Of a stretch of 64,000 nucleotides of DNA, positions 25,874 through 34,414 are shown in pieces. The number at the start of each line of letters is the position of its first letter. Positions within the stretch are counted from its first letter, which is position 1. This DNA is from Lachnospiraceae bacterium. Lineage in GTDB: Bacteria > Bacillota > Clostridia > Lachnospirales > Lachnospiraceae. The stretch spans positions 1 to 64,000 of the forward strand of contig SVEG01000016.1 of NCBI GenBank assembly GCA_015057505.1, given 5' to 3'. The notes below the pieces were generated by a model. The model ran no database searches. It was not told the origin of the DNA and worked only from the letters and a program-made list of their open reading frames with translations. The position numbers and the translations under genes are program-made.

Positions 25874-27260
25874 CTCCCATAATTCCGTCTATTTTTTTAA
25901 CTGTAACAAACGTCATCTGTGTAGTACAATGAAATCTTGAACCTTCAATTATAAGTACTGTTCCCGGATACATCTTGCTCTTGGCTGAAAAGCTTGCCGT
26001 AGCACCTGCCAAACGCAAGGTTCTGAGTCTGTCAAGCTTCTGTTGCAAAAGACTAAGTTCATTTGTAAGTCTTATCTTCTCGCTGATTTTCTTCCTGTCG
26101 CTGTCCTTAACTTCTTTCACTGTACCAAGACTCTGTGCCATGGCAAGTTCACGAAGTTCAAGTGTCAATTCATCCACACGCTTAAGATCGTTGTTGAGTG
26201 TCTCTTCAGCTTCTTCTATCTGACTCTCTATGTAATCAATGTCAACAAGCGACAATACCGTCTTTGCTTCATTTCTGTTACCGATTATACTTGCTACAAT
26301 CTTGTCACCTGCGACTATCTTTCCTCCGATAATTGCACCTTTATTACCGGCAACCTCCACATTACCGTTACACTTAATATCGCAGTTAAGAATATAATTA
26401 GCATTAACATTGCCTTCTGCAATTATATTAACCTGTTCAAAGAACTTGCCTGAAACATTACCACCACTTCTGATGCTACCTTTACCGCTACCCTGCATAC
26501 CGCTCTGCAAAATAACATCCTTACCGGCCTCAATCGTTGAAGGTTCTACCGTACCGCATATTGTGACACTTCCCGTAGCTTTAATCGTTATGCCCTGCAT
26601 AACGTCGCCTCTTACGATAATATCACCGTCAAACACTAAATCCTTTAGCAGATAATCAATCATACCGTCAATCTCAAGGATATTCTTAACATTAAGTACA
26701 TTACCGGTTATAACTGCCTTGCCGGTAACTGCCGCGGTATATACACATTTATCTTCAGAAAGATAAAACCCTCTGCCTCTTAAAGTTCTCTGTTCCTTGC
26801 CCGGCTTCGCCATAAGCTGTTCACCGGCAACACTGAACCCGTTCTTGCCCTTAGTCGGCGGAAAATATCTGGCAATTACCTCTCCTGCCTCAACTACCTT
26901 AACCTTACCTGCCGTATGATAATCCACGGAACCGTCCTCTAAAACCTTTGGTTTACTTTCATCCACGGTATCAAAGTAATATTCAAAATAGCCATCCTTA
27001 CCATCTTCTCTCGGGAAACCCGTGGCAATATGAACCTGTTGCCTATATTCTTTATTAGCAATCATATTCTTAATTGCCTGTGTATCCACACCAAAAACAA
27101 CCCTCTTCTGCTTAAGAATCCAGGTAATATCCTTAACGGTATATTCCTTGCCCTTAGGCGGAGGAAAGATATTAAGATATGCTTTAACGCCATTCTCTTC
27201 TAAATAAATGACTGCAGACTCCATCGCAATCTGCAATTCTTCCTGGGTGAGTGCTGCCAT
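25854..27260 (-). CDS. FapA/DUF342-family polymer-like protein
   Basis: 468 residues (ATG at 27260, AAGGGGG 7 nt upstream). N-terminal alpha/beta region to about 150 with PPPKGKEYTVKDI and PPTKGKNGFSVAGE. A right-handed beta-helix core of short repeats covers about 190-330 (GDIIVRGDVMQG, GSVTICGTVE, GNVNANYILNC). A coiled coil spans about 345-425 and a C-terminal beta tail follows. This is the FapA/DUF342 family, linked in other bacteria to flagellar assembly, motility or polar polymers. No flagellar genes are near, so its role here is open. The neighbouring spoVA genes make a sporulation link conceivable. Confidence 0.88.
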   Translation of the reverse strand: MAALTQEELQIAMESAVIYLEENGVKAYLNIFPPPKGKEYTVKDITWILKQKRVVFGVDTQAIKNMIANKEYRQQVHIATGFPREDGKDGYFEYYFDTVDESKPKVLEDGSVDYHTAGKVKVVEAGEVIARYFPPTKGKNGFSVAGEQLMAKPGKEQRTLRGRGFYLSEDKCVYTAAVTGKAVITGNVLNVKNILEIDGMIDYLLKDLVFDGDIIVRGDVMQGITIKATGSVTICGTVEPSTIEAGKDVILQSGMQGSGKGSIRSGGNVSGKFFEQVNIIAEGNVNANYILNCDIKCNGNVEVAGNKGAIIGGKIVAGDKIVASIIGNRNEAKTVLSLVDIDYIESQIEEAEETLNNDLKRVDELTLELRELAMAQSLGTVKEVKDSDRKKISEKIRLTNELSLLQQKLDRLRTLRLAGATASFSAKSKMYPGTVLIIEGSRFHCTTQMTFVTVKKIDGIMGALSCIV

Positions 27261-27359
27261 GTGCAAGCCCCCTTACACAATATTAGTTACCATAATAATT
27301 TTACATTATTTCAACCAAAAAGTCTATAAAAACTTGAATATTTGTGACATAATCACTAT

Positions 27360-27716
27360 TTATTCACGCATTTTCGGCTGAAAAACAAGACTGCCGAGAT
27401 ATCCAAAGATTAAAGCCGCTGAAATACCTACCGCACTTGCTTTAAAACCGCCTTTAAATATACCGAGAATTCCGTCCGAATCAATCGCCTCTCTTACACC
27501 CTTCCAAAGTGTATTACCAAATCCGAGAAGCGGCACTCCTGCTCCCGAACCCGCAAATTCTAAGAATGGTTCATACACACCGACCGCACCCAAAATTGTT
27601 CCGAGACACACAAGGATTACCATAACCCTACCCGGCATAAGCTTGGTGCGGTCAAGAAGAATCTGTACCACCGCACAAATAATACCTCCCACAAGAAATG
27701 CTTTTATAAACTCCAT
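27360..27716 (-). CDS. spoVAE: Stage V sporulation protein AE
   Basis: 118 residues with three to four membrane helices: FLVGGIICAVVQILLD, VMVILVCLGTILGAVGVYEP, and a C-terminal AVGISAALIFGYLGSLVF. GFGNTLWKGVREAIDSDG between them is characteristic of the SpoVAE(B) family. It is part of the inner-membrane channel that moves dipicolinic acid during spore formation and germination. It lies 12 bp after spoVAD. Confidence 0.94.
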   Translation of the reverse strand: MEFIKAFLVGGIICAVVQILLDRTKLMPGRVMVILVCLGTILGAVGVYEPFLEFAGSGAGVPLLGFGNTLWKGVREAIDSDGILGIFKGGFKASAVGISAALIFGYLGSLVFQPKMRE

Positions 27717-27728
27717 TTTATTCTCCTC

Positions 27729-28733
27729 CTAACAATGCTCCAGCACAACAGCATGTGCAATTCCCGGAACAGTTCTGCCTTCATTAAAAGAAACCTTTGA
27801 CAAAAGTGCACCCGTAGGCATGAACAGCATTCTTTTTATATTGCCTTTTTCAAGCTCACGAAGGTAATATGCACAAAACACCGTGGCACTGCAACCGCAA
27901 CCGCTTCCGCCGGCATGAGTATCCTGTGTCTCCTTATCAAACATTTTTATTCCGCAGTCAGAGTAATTCTGTGAAATATCAAAGCCCTTTTGCTTCATAA
28001 GTTCGATAATAATATCCCTGCCGACATATCCAAGGTCGCCCGTAACAATTCTATCGTAATCTTCCGGCTTTCTGTCAAAATCCATCATATGTTGATAAAG
28101 TGTGTCACAAGCCGCAGGTGCCATACACGCTCCCATATTCATGGAATCCTTAACACCCATATCAACTATCTTACCTGTCGTAATTCCTGTTATACGCACA
28201 TGACTTCTCTTCTTGCCGATAATTATGGCTCCGCTTCCGGTCACCGTCCACTGCGCAGACGGAACACGCTGTGTTCCGTATTCAAGAGGAAAACGAAACT
28301 GCTTTTCAGCACTCGCAAAATGGCTTGATGCCATGGCGATTACATTCTCTGCAAAACCGCCTGCCACTACCATTGCGCCAAGGCTCATAGCCTCGCCCAT
28401 AGTGGAGCAGGCACCGTAAAGCCCAAAAAGTGGAATCTCCAAATCCATAAGTCCGAAAGAAGTTGCCGTTTCCTGCTCAAGCAAATCTCCCGAAAATAAA
28501 TATCTTATTTCTGATTTCTGTAAATTACTCTTATTAATTACTCTCATGGCAGCTCGACGCTGGATTTCGCTCTCCGCTTCCTCCCAGCTGTCCTTACCAA
28601 ACATCGGATCCTGTTCTATTTCATCAAACAATTTGGCAAGCGGGCCTTCACCTTCTTTTTTACCTACTACAGAAGCACCTGCCTGTATATACGGCGCCTC
28701 GTCAAACTGAATACTTTGCAAGCCTTTTATCAT
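27729..28733 (-). CDS. spoVAD: Stage V sporulation protein AD
   Basis: 334 residues with a thiolase-like fold: GLYGACSTMGEAMSLGAMVVAGG (about 105-127), DTLYQHMMDFDRKPEDYDRIVTGDLG and GGSGCGCSATV near the C-terminus. SpoVAD binds dipicolinic acid at the inner spore membrane with SpoVAC and SpoVAE. In most spore formers spoVAC is directly upstream; here the region upstream is an intergenic gap and then an AraC gene, so spoVAC is absent from this locus. A sigma-G-like promoter is visible at 28772. Confidence 0.95.
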   Translation of the reverse strand: MIKGLQSIQFDEAPYIQAGASVVGKKEGEGPLAKLFDEIEQDPMFGKDSWEEAESEIQRRAAMRVINKSNLQKSEIRYLFSGDLLEQETATSFGLMDLEIPLFGLYGACSTMGEAMSLGAMVVAGGFAENVIAMASSHFASAEKQFRFPLEYGTQRVPSAQWTVTGSGAIIIGKKRSHVRITGITTGKIVDMGVKDSMNMGACMAPAACDTLYQHMMDFDRKPEDYDRIVTGDLGYVGRDIIIELMKQKGFDISQNYSDCGIKMFDKETQDTHAGGSGCGCSATVFCAYYLRELEKGNIKRMLFMPTGALLSKVSFNEGRTVPGIAHAVVLEHC

Positions 28734-28771
28734 TACATTAATCCCCTGTTATTTTATATTTTTCTTAGAAT

Positions 28772-28800
28772 TATCATTCCCCATATTCCCTTATTTATCC
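28772..28800 (-). promoter_or_regulatory. Possible sigma-G promoter of spoVAD-spoVAE
   Basis: Minus strand GGATA (28796-28800), 17-bp spacer, AATGATA (28772-28778), compatible with GnATR and xATnnTA. Transcription would start near 28766, 33 nt before spoVAD. Forespore control is expected for this operon, which raises the prior. Confidence 0.5.
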
Positions 28801-28855
28801 GCAATTTTCACATTATGATGTAAAATTTTTAATTACACTTTCACAGCAAATAAAA

Positions 28856-28900
28856 AGCTTCCCCTGATTCTGCAATTTTCTTACAAAACCAGAGAAAGCC
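28856..28900 (-). terminator. Terminator of the AraC gene at 28904
   Basis: On the minus strand a 13-bp stem with three G-U wobbles joins 28887-28899 to 28857-28869 and ends in TTTTTA. It lies directly after the AraC stop. Confidence 0.7.
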
Positions 28901-28903
28901 TAT

Positions 28904-29785
28904 TTATCCGAAATAGCTGTCTCTCGGCGAAACACCGAACGCTTTTTTATAATTTCTGAGGAATGATGAATAATCCTGAAATCCGCTCTCCTGCCAAACT
29001 ACCGACACAGGATAATTTTCTTTTATAAGTTCACAGGCTTTTATCAGGCGTTTATTTATAACGTACGCATGCACAGTCATTCCTGTAAGTGCCTTGAACT
29101 TCCTAAGAAAATAGTATTTACTCATGTGCACATGCTCCGCCAGTTCCTCAAGTGACACAGCGTCTTTTATATGTTCTTCTATATAATCCGAAACAGCCTT
29201 AACCATCGGCTCATACGTCGTAAATTCCTTGGCAAAGCCGTACTCCTTTTTCGTGCAAAGTTCATTAAGGTAGACAAAAAACAATGTAAGGTATGCCCGA
29301 TCAAGCGTCTCCTTGCCGCCTATAAGCGACACATCCCCCGCGTCTTCCTGCACAAGCCTAAGAAGATGCATTCTAAGCATTTCCTCATAGTAAATCGGAA
29401 AATGACACGCACACGTATCCTTACGGCCGAAACACTTCGTAAGGTCTATTCCGCCGTACGAAAGCTCATGAAGCATCTCCTCCGAAATCCAGAGAATAAT
29501 TCTCTTGGACGAATCATGCACTTTTTCGATATAATGATACTTGTGCATAACATTGCGGTCGATAATCAGGAAATCACCCTTCTTAAGATAATATGTCCTG
29601 TTTTCAATAGTTCCGGCAAACTCCCCCTCCATGACATATATGACCTCGTAAAAATTATGATAATGAAAAGCCTCCGCCCCGACAGGCGCACCCTCCTTCT
29701 CATAAACCTCATAACTCTCATTTAACATATACTGTCGCTCATCTGTTGCCGCAAGCTTCTTAACCGCCGCCTGGTTCTTGTACAT
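28904..29785 (-). CDS. AraC-family regulator, divergent from uxuA
   Basis: 293 residues. N-terminal cupin sensor domain (about 30-140, FHYHNFYEVIYVMEGEF, GDFLIIDRNVMHKY) and a C-terminal double HTH (about 190-290): VSLEELAEHVHMSKYYFLRKFK, then SVVWQESGFQDYSSFLRNYKKAFGVSPRD. Cupin-AraC proteins sense a sugar or sugar acid. It faces uxuA across 500 bp, so control of mannonate/glucuronate use is the likeliest role (inference). ATG at 29785 is chosen over the TTG two codons upstream. Confidence 0.9.
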   Translation of the reverse strand: MYKNQAAVKKLAATDERQYMLNESYEVYEKEGAPVGAEAFHYHNFYEVIYVMEGEFAGTIENRTYYLKKGDFLIIDRNVMHKYHYIEKVHDSSKRIILWISEEMLHELSYGGIDLTKCFGRKDTCACHFPIYYEEMLRMHLLRLVQEDAGDVSLIGGKETLDRAYLTLFFVYLNELCTKKEYGFAKEFTTYEPMVKAVSDYIEEHIKDAVSLEELAEHVHMSKYYFLRKFKALTGMTVHAYVINKRLIKACELIKENYPVSVVWQESGFQDYSSFLRNYKKAFGVSPRDSYFG

Positions 29786-30286
29786 CCCCAACTACCTTCC
29801 TTCTGCATATGCGCTCCTGTAATTTCCTGCACTTCACATCTGCCTAAATTATCTCATTACCGATATAATTGTATTATTCCTACTCTTTTATCCTATATTA
29901 ATATATAAAAGCTACACTTGCAATATAAAGCAAGGCAATTTTTGCATTATTATCAGCAACTATTTGTCTTTTATTGCAGAATATAGTGGTGTATACTGTC
30001 TGTAGTAGTTAAAATTAATTTTATAACAGTTGCAAAATTCTCATTTCGCCGTGGCAACAGCGCTAACAGCAGTCTGTAATTTGTTAAAAGAAAAATCTTT
30101 ATATGCCATGGAAATGAGACTTAAAAAATGTTGAAGGCTCTCCTGAAACATTTTTTGATTAAGGCTCATTGTAATGTTTGGCATATCCGATTTTCAGTTA
30201 ACAAATTACAGACTGCTGTTAGCGCTGTTGCCACGGCAAAACGAGAATTTGCAACTCATAAACACTAAAAAAGGAGAGATACAGAC
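29786..30286. other. Long divergent intergenic region with uxuA leader
   Basis: 500 bp without a gene. The AraC-proximal half is AT-rich and holds two copies of an ATATAAA(A)GC element (near 29903 and 29921), a possible AraC direct-repeat site, and several imperfect promoter boxes (for instance GTATACT near 29991). The uxuA-proximal half is filled by the 229-nt inverted repeat described separately. I do not see a cre site I would trust. Confidence 0.55.
30028..30256 (+). repeat. 229-nt giant inverted repeat in the uxuA leader
   Basis: Outer arms 30028-30087 and 30198-30256 are complementary over about 59 bp, and 40 bp of them (30048-30087 with 30198-30237) pair perfectly. The inside continues the stem imperfectly (ATATGCCA with TGGCATAT; AAAAAATGTT with AACATTTTTT) to a loop near 30140. 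The base begins AGTTGC and ends GCAACT. It ends about 17 nt before the GGAG of uxuA. It is too long for an ordinary terminator. A palindromic mobile unit or a structured leader RNA are the options. Confidence 0.9.
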
Positions 30287-31354
30287 ATGCAGATGACTTT
30301 AAGATGGTATGGTAGCAAATTTGACACCGTAACTTTGAAACAGATTCGCCAGATTCCCGGCGTAACAGGCGTAATCAGCACCCTCTACGATTCAGTTCCG
30401 GGTGAAGCTTGGGAGATGGAAGACATCCTTAACCTTAAGAAAGAAATCGAAGCCGCAGGCCTTAAGCTTGTCGGAATCGAAAGCGTTAATATCCACGATG
30501 CAATCAAGGTAGGCACACCCGACCGCGACAAATACATCGATAACTACATTTTAACACTTGAGCGTCTCGGACAGGCTGACATTCACATGGTATGTTACAA
30601 TTTCATGCCTGTATTTGACTGGACAAGAACAGAGCTCGCGAGAATGCGTCCCGACGGCTCCACGGTTCTTGCATATACACAGGAAGCAATTGACAAGCTC
30701 AATCCCGAGGAGATGTTTGCTTCAATCGCAGGCGACGTTAACGGTTCTATTTTACCTGGTTGGGAGCCTGAGCGTATGGCTCGCGTTAAGGAACTTTTTG
30801 AAATCTACAAGGATGTTGATGATGAGAAGCTTTTCGAAAACCTCAAATATTTCCTTGAGAGAATCATGCCGGTTTGCGACAAGTACGATATTAACATGGC
30901 AATCCATCCGGACGACCCTGCGTGGAGCGTGTTCGGACTTCCCAGAATCATAATCAACAAGGAGAACATCCACCGCATGATGAAGATGGTTGACAACCCT
31001 CACAATGGTGTTACTTTCTGTTCAGGCTCATACGGCACTAATCTTCAAAATGATTTGCCTGACATGATCCGCTCCTTAAAGGGAAGAATACATTTTGCAC
31101 ATGTAAGAAACTTAAAATTCAACTCCCCTACAGATTTCGAGGAGTCCGCTCATCTTTCGTCCGACGGAACCTTCGACATGTACGAGATAATGCTCGCATT
31201 ATACGACATCGGCTTCACAGGCCCCATCCGCCCCGACCACGGTCGAATGATTTGGGACGAGGTTGCTATGCCCGGCTACGGTTTGTACGACCGTGCACTC
31301 GGTGCAACGTATCTTAACGGTTTGTGGGAAGCGATTGAGAAGAGTCATAAATAA
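30287..31354 (+). CDS. uxuA: Mannonate dehydratase
   Basis: 355 residues, standard length. Begins MQMTLRWYGSKFDTVTLKQIRQIPGV and shows UxuA motifs: VGIESVNIHDAIKVG, CYNFMPVFDWTRT, MAIHPDDPAW and FAHVRN, then RPDHGRM. TIM-barrel enzyme using Fe2+/Mn2+ that dehydrates D-mannonate to 2-keto-3-deoxygluconate in glucuronate breakdown. uxaC, uxuB, kdgK and eda are not in the window. It sits alone between the giant hairpin and a terminator, so it is monocistronic and probably controlled by the divergent AraC protein. Confidence 0.96.
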   Translation: MQMTLRWYGSKFDTVTLKQIRQIPGVTGVISTLYDSVPGEAWEMEDILNLKKEIEAAGLKLVGIESVNIHDAIKVGTPDRDKYIDNYILTLERLGQADIHMVCYNFMPVFDWTRTELARMRPDGSTVLAYTQEAIDKLNPEEMFASIAGDVNGSILPGWEPERMARVKELFEIYKDVDDEKLFENLKYFLERIMPVCDKYDINMAIHPDDPAWSVFGLPRIIINKENIHRMMKMVDNPHNGVTFCSGSYGTNLQNDLPDMIRSLKGRIHFAHVRNLKFNSPTDFEESAHLSSDGTFDMYEIMLALYDIGFTGPIRPDHGRMIWDEVAMPGYGLYDRALGATYLNGLWEAIEKSHK

Positions 31355-31363
31355 TTTTTATAG

Positions 31364-31393
31364 GTTGTCGCAGAATTTTCTGCGGCAACTTTT
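31364..31393 (+). terminator. Terminator of uxuA
   Basis: GTTGTCGCAGAA and TTCTGCGGCAAC form a 12-bp stem (one wobble) with a very short loop (31364-31389), followed by TTTTTATTTT. Confidence 0.88.
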
Positions 31394-31407
31394 TATTTTC
31401 GCATATA

Positions 31408-31436
31408 TTTACACAAGAATTACCGGGTGCTATAAT
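31408..31436 (+). promoter_or_regulatory. Sigma-A promoter of the ACT/metallo-hydrolase gene
   Basis: TTTACA (31408-31413), 17-bp spacer, TATAAT (31431-31436). The expected start near 31443 gives a leader of only about 11 nt containing AGGTGA before the ATG at 31454. Confidence 0.8.
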
Positions 31437-31453
31437 ACCCACAGGTGATTATT

Positions 31454-32893
31454 ATGAAAAAAACATACATAACAACAATGCCTAATCATATAGGCTCTTT
31501 TTTAAAGGCAAGCGAGTGCTTTGCCGAACTCGGAATTAACATTACCCGTGTAAGCTATAATAAGGCAGTGGATTCGCACACGTTGTTCATAGATGCCGAG
31601 GGCACTGCAGAACAACTTGCCAAAGCCGACACAAAGCTCACTCAAATCGGCTATCTTCAAAACAACAAAAGCGACAAAAGCGTTGTTTTGCTCGAATTTT
31701 GCCTTAGGGACGTACCCGGAAGCGTAACAGCCGTACTTGAGCTTATTAATGAATTTAATTTTAATATCTCTTATATCAGCTCACAGGAAAACGGCACTGA
31801 TTACCAGCTTTTCAAAATGGGGCTTTTTGTCGAGGATGCCAATAAAATATCCGAATTTATTACAAGTGCCGAAAAGCTTTGCAAGGTCAGGGTAATAGAC
31901 TATAATCACTCCGAAAAGGTATATGATAACAGCATTTTTTATAATTCGTTCGTATCAGGGCTTTCCCAGACAATGGGACTTTCTGAAGAAGTAAAAAATG
32001 ATTTGCTTGTCAATGCCAATCTCGCCATGCAGATGCTGGATGAACAGGGCTTATCTCCGTACAAAACCTTTGACAGCATAAGCCGTTTTGCAGATTTACT
32101 GGCAGAGTGCAGAGGTGCAGCTTTTTCACCGAGAATATCGTATCACCCTGTTACCGACAACACCGAAATAATTCTTATAGAGCCGCCCTGCGGCAGCAAC
32201 ACGGCTATTATAAAAAGTAACGGACAGGTTTTGTTTATAGATAGCGGATATGCGCTTTACCGTGAAGAGATGGAAAATCTTTTCCGCAGTTTGATTGATA
32301 ATTACGACAACATAACCAAGAAAATTTTCATAACCCACGCGGATGTTGACCACTGCGGTCTGCTTCCATTATTCGATGAAATAATCGCCGGCAAGAATAC
32401 AGCCGAATGCTTAAAGCTTGAATATGAGGGCAAAAACGGCTACAGAGAACAGAATCCCCTTCACAGACCATACATAAATATGTGCAAGATTCTTACCTCC
32501 TACAAGCCGCCCCACCCCGACAAGGTAAAAGGTCTTTGGGCTAAGACGGATGAAAGCACCGAGCCTTTAACACAGGTTGGATTTTTTGATTTCGGAGAAT
32601 TGCATTTTGAAGTGTATGAAGGAAAAGGCGGCCATCTCCTTGGCGAAACCGTGTTGATTGATTACGCACACCATATTGCTTTTACAGGCGATATCTACAT
32701 TAATGTACACGGACTTACCGCGGAGCAATCCAAATACAACCAGTATGCACCGATACTTATGACCTCGGTGGATACCGACCCGAAGCTCTGCGCGCTTGAA
32801 CGCAATGCCATTATTCAACGACTCGGAATAGGCAATTGGCAGATTTTCGGTGCTCACGGGTATAAGAAAGATTATTCGGTTGGAACGAAATAA
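31454..32893 (+). CDS. ACT-ACT-metallo-beta-lactamase-fold fusion protein
   Basis: 479 residues. Residues about 1-70 and 75-148 are two ACT-like modules (PNHIGSFLKASECFAELGINI; RDVPGSVTAVLELINEFNFNISYISS). A helical linker follows to about 220, then a metallo-beta-lactamase-like domain. Its metal motifs are THADVDHCG (about 294-302), GGHLLGE (about 392), AFTGD (about 413) and GAHGY (about 472). The canonical HxHxDH has become HxDxDH, so metal binding may be altered. ACT domains bind amino acids, so a ligand-controlled hydrolase is a reasonable inference. I know no characterised homologue. It is a single gene with its own promoter and terminator. Confidence 0.82.
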   Translation: MKKTYITTMPNHIGSFLKASECFAELGINITRVSYNKAVDSHTLFIDAEGTAEQLAKADTKLTQIGYLQNNKSDKSVVLLEFCLRDVPGSVTAVLELINEFNFNISYISSQENGTDYQLFKMGLFVEDANKISEFITSAEKLCKVRVIDYNHSEKVYDNSIFYNSFVSGLSQTMGLSEEVKNDLLVNANLAMQMLDEQGLSPYKTFDSISRFADLLAECRGAAFSPRISYHPVTDNTEIILIEPPCGSNTAIIKSNGQVLFIDSGYALYREEMENLFRSLIDNYDNITKKIFITHADVDHCGLLPLFDEIIAGKNTAECLKLEYEGKNGYREQNPLHRPYINMCKILTSYKPPHPDKVKGLWAKTDESTEPLTQVGFFDFGELHFEVYEGKGGHLLGETVLIDYAHHIAFTGDIYINVHGLTAEQSKYNQYAPILMTSVDTDPKLCALERNAIIQRLGIGNWQIFGAHGYKKDYSVGTK

Positions 32894-32899
32894 AAAAAT

Positions 32900-32943
32900 G
32901 GCTACTGATTTTTGCAAATATGCATAATTTCAGTAGCCTTTTT
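32900..32943. terminator. Bidirectional terminator
   Basis: GGCTACTGA (32900-32908) pairs with TCAGTAGCC (32930-32938), followed by TTTTT on the plus strand and TTTTTTT on the minus strand. It separates the ACT/metallo-hydrolase gene from the convergent XRE gene. Confidence 0.85.
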
Positions 32944-32962
32944 CACGCACAAAATATATTAT

Positions 32963-34033
32963 TTATCTGTATTTGTCCAAAACTGCTTTGTAATCGGGAT
33001 TCTTCAAAAGTTCTGCATTTCTGCAACCCGTCGCGTTGATACGACAATCAAGAATAAATTTAAAGAAATTATCCCTTACTACTTCGGAATACCTGTCAAA
33101 CGAGCGATTCAAAGCTTCATTTTCTGCCCTCAATTCTTCAAGCTTTTTTGCAGCATACAGATACTTATCCATAACCGGAATAATCTGTTCATCTGTTCCT
33201 CCGCGATATTTCAAATCATTTTCCATTCTTCCAAGAAACGATTCAGCGAGCATAAGGAAAAATGCATCTTTTGTTTCTTCAAATGCGTTTAGCATCAGTT
33301 CGCCATAACGTAGTGCGCGTTCAGCCTTTTCTAACATAGAAAGCGAAGAATTAAAGAACACTGTTCTGCCAAGCTTATCTGCTGCAAAATCAACAAGCTC
33401 ATACATATTCTTTTGCACATGGAAATAATATTCGCTTGTGTCTTTTGCAAACAACTGCTCGATTTTTTGTCCGCCGGTGGTGAACCAGTCAGTAAATTTT
33501 GTTTTATAAATCTCAAGGGCCTCGTCTGTCCGTCCTTCAGCATGGAGAATTTTTGCGCGCATATTCCATGCACCAAGTCGAATATTTTCGTCCGTACAGC
33601 CTTCCAATATTTTATCGCAAATGGCAAGAAATTCATCCTTGTGTGCAACCAAAACAGCGGAATCGTTATCAGCCAAACCACCGCCAATATTCCACATATA
33701 GCAATGCATGATTCGATAATCATTTGGATAGTTATGGTAAGCCTTAACAATAATTTCGCGCCCTTTTTTGTCATTACAATGCTTTGTGTACAAAGCAAGC
33801 ACATCATCGATTTCCGCTTTTACCTTTTCCTGATTATAACCCATAAGCTCGTCAAGCGTTACTCCAAAGAAGTACGCCAGAGGTTGCAAAAGTGTAATAT
33901 CCGGATAAGTCTCGCCTCGTTCCCATTTACTGACCGCCGCGCAGGTAACATTCATCGCAACAGAAAGCTGTTCCTGCGTTATATTTTTCGTTGAGCGCAA
34001 ACGTTTGATATTTGCACCAATAGTCATTTCCAT
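32963..34033 (-). CDS. XRE regulator with long helical C-terminal domain
   Basis: 356 residues, start MEMTIGANIK, with GGAGG 7 nt upstream. HTH_3 domain at about 4-62 (RLRSTKNITQEQLSVAMNVTCAAVSKWERGETYPDITLL). The rest (about 80-356) is all-helical and TPR-like (AWNMRAKILHAEGRTDEALEIYKTKF). This matches Firmicute XRE proteins whose C-terminal domain binds a peptide or another protein. A promoter with TATAAT is visible near 34085. No obvious target gene is adjacent apart from the CPBP/sdp operon to the right. Confidence 0.85.
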   Translation of the reverse strand: MEMTIGANIKRLRSTKNITQEQLSVAMNVTCAAVSKWERGETYPDITLLQPLAYFFGVTLDELMGYNQEKVKAEIDDVLALYTKHCNDKKGREIIVKAYHNYPNDYRIMHCYMWNIGGGLADNDSAVLVAHKDEFLAICDKILEGCTDENIRLGAWNMRAKILHAEGRTDEALEIYKTKFTDWFTTGGQKIEQLFAKDTSEYYFHVQKNMYELVDFAADKLGRTVFFNSSLSMLEKAERALRYGELMLNAFEETKDAFFLMLAESFLGRMENDLKYRGGTDEQIIPVMDKYLYAAKKLEELRAENEALNRSFDRYSEVVRDNFFKFILDCRINATGCRNAELLKNPDYKAVLDKYR

Positions 34034-34414
34034 AATCATACCTCCATTGAGATAAAAGTAAGCTGACGTCTGCTTCTGCTTATATTATAGCAAAAAAACT
34101 TTCTCAGCAAAGGTATTATCAGGAAACCTCATGTTAACCAAAAGTTAAAAAATTTAACTACCAGCACGACAGTTTTATTTCATTTTTAATAATCGATATC
34201 CTGTCTAGTTACAATTTTCAAATAGTTTCTTTTTAAATCACTAACAGTACCGAAAAAAATCTGTAATCGGATGGCTTTACCTTCCTGAATTCTACCCTCG
34301 AAAGAAATGAAATCATAATGCTCTCTAATAAAAACCGATATCTGTAAAGTATACTTTTTTCAACATCAGTGCAAAAAGCATTACACAAGGCATAATATAA
34401 CGACATATTTAAAT
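34034..34414. other. Intergenic region, no gene seen
   Basis: 380 bp, AT-rich. On the minus strand a TATAAT near 34083-34088 with a poor -35 would serve the XRE gene. A 61-codon frame at 34233-34418 lacks a ribosome site and looks spurious. The imperfect repeat GTTAACCAAAAGTTAA near 34134 is the only other structure noted. Confidence 0.55.

Noticed and set aside
30752..31003. Long frames opposite uxuA and similar antisense frames over accC, fabF and lysS
   Set aside because: They mirror the coding frame of well-recognised genes and lack ribosome sites.
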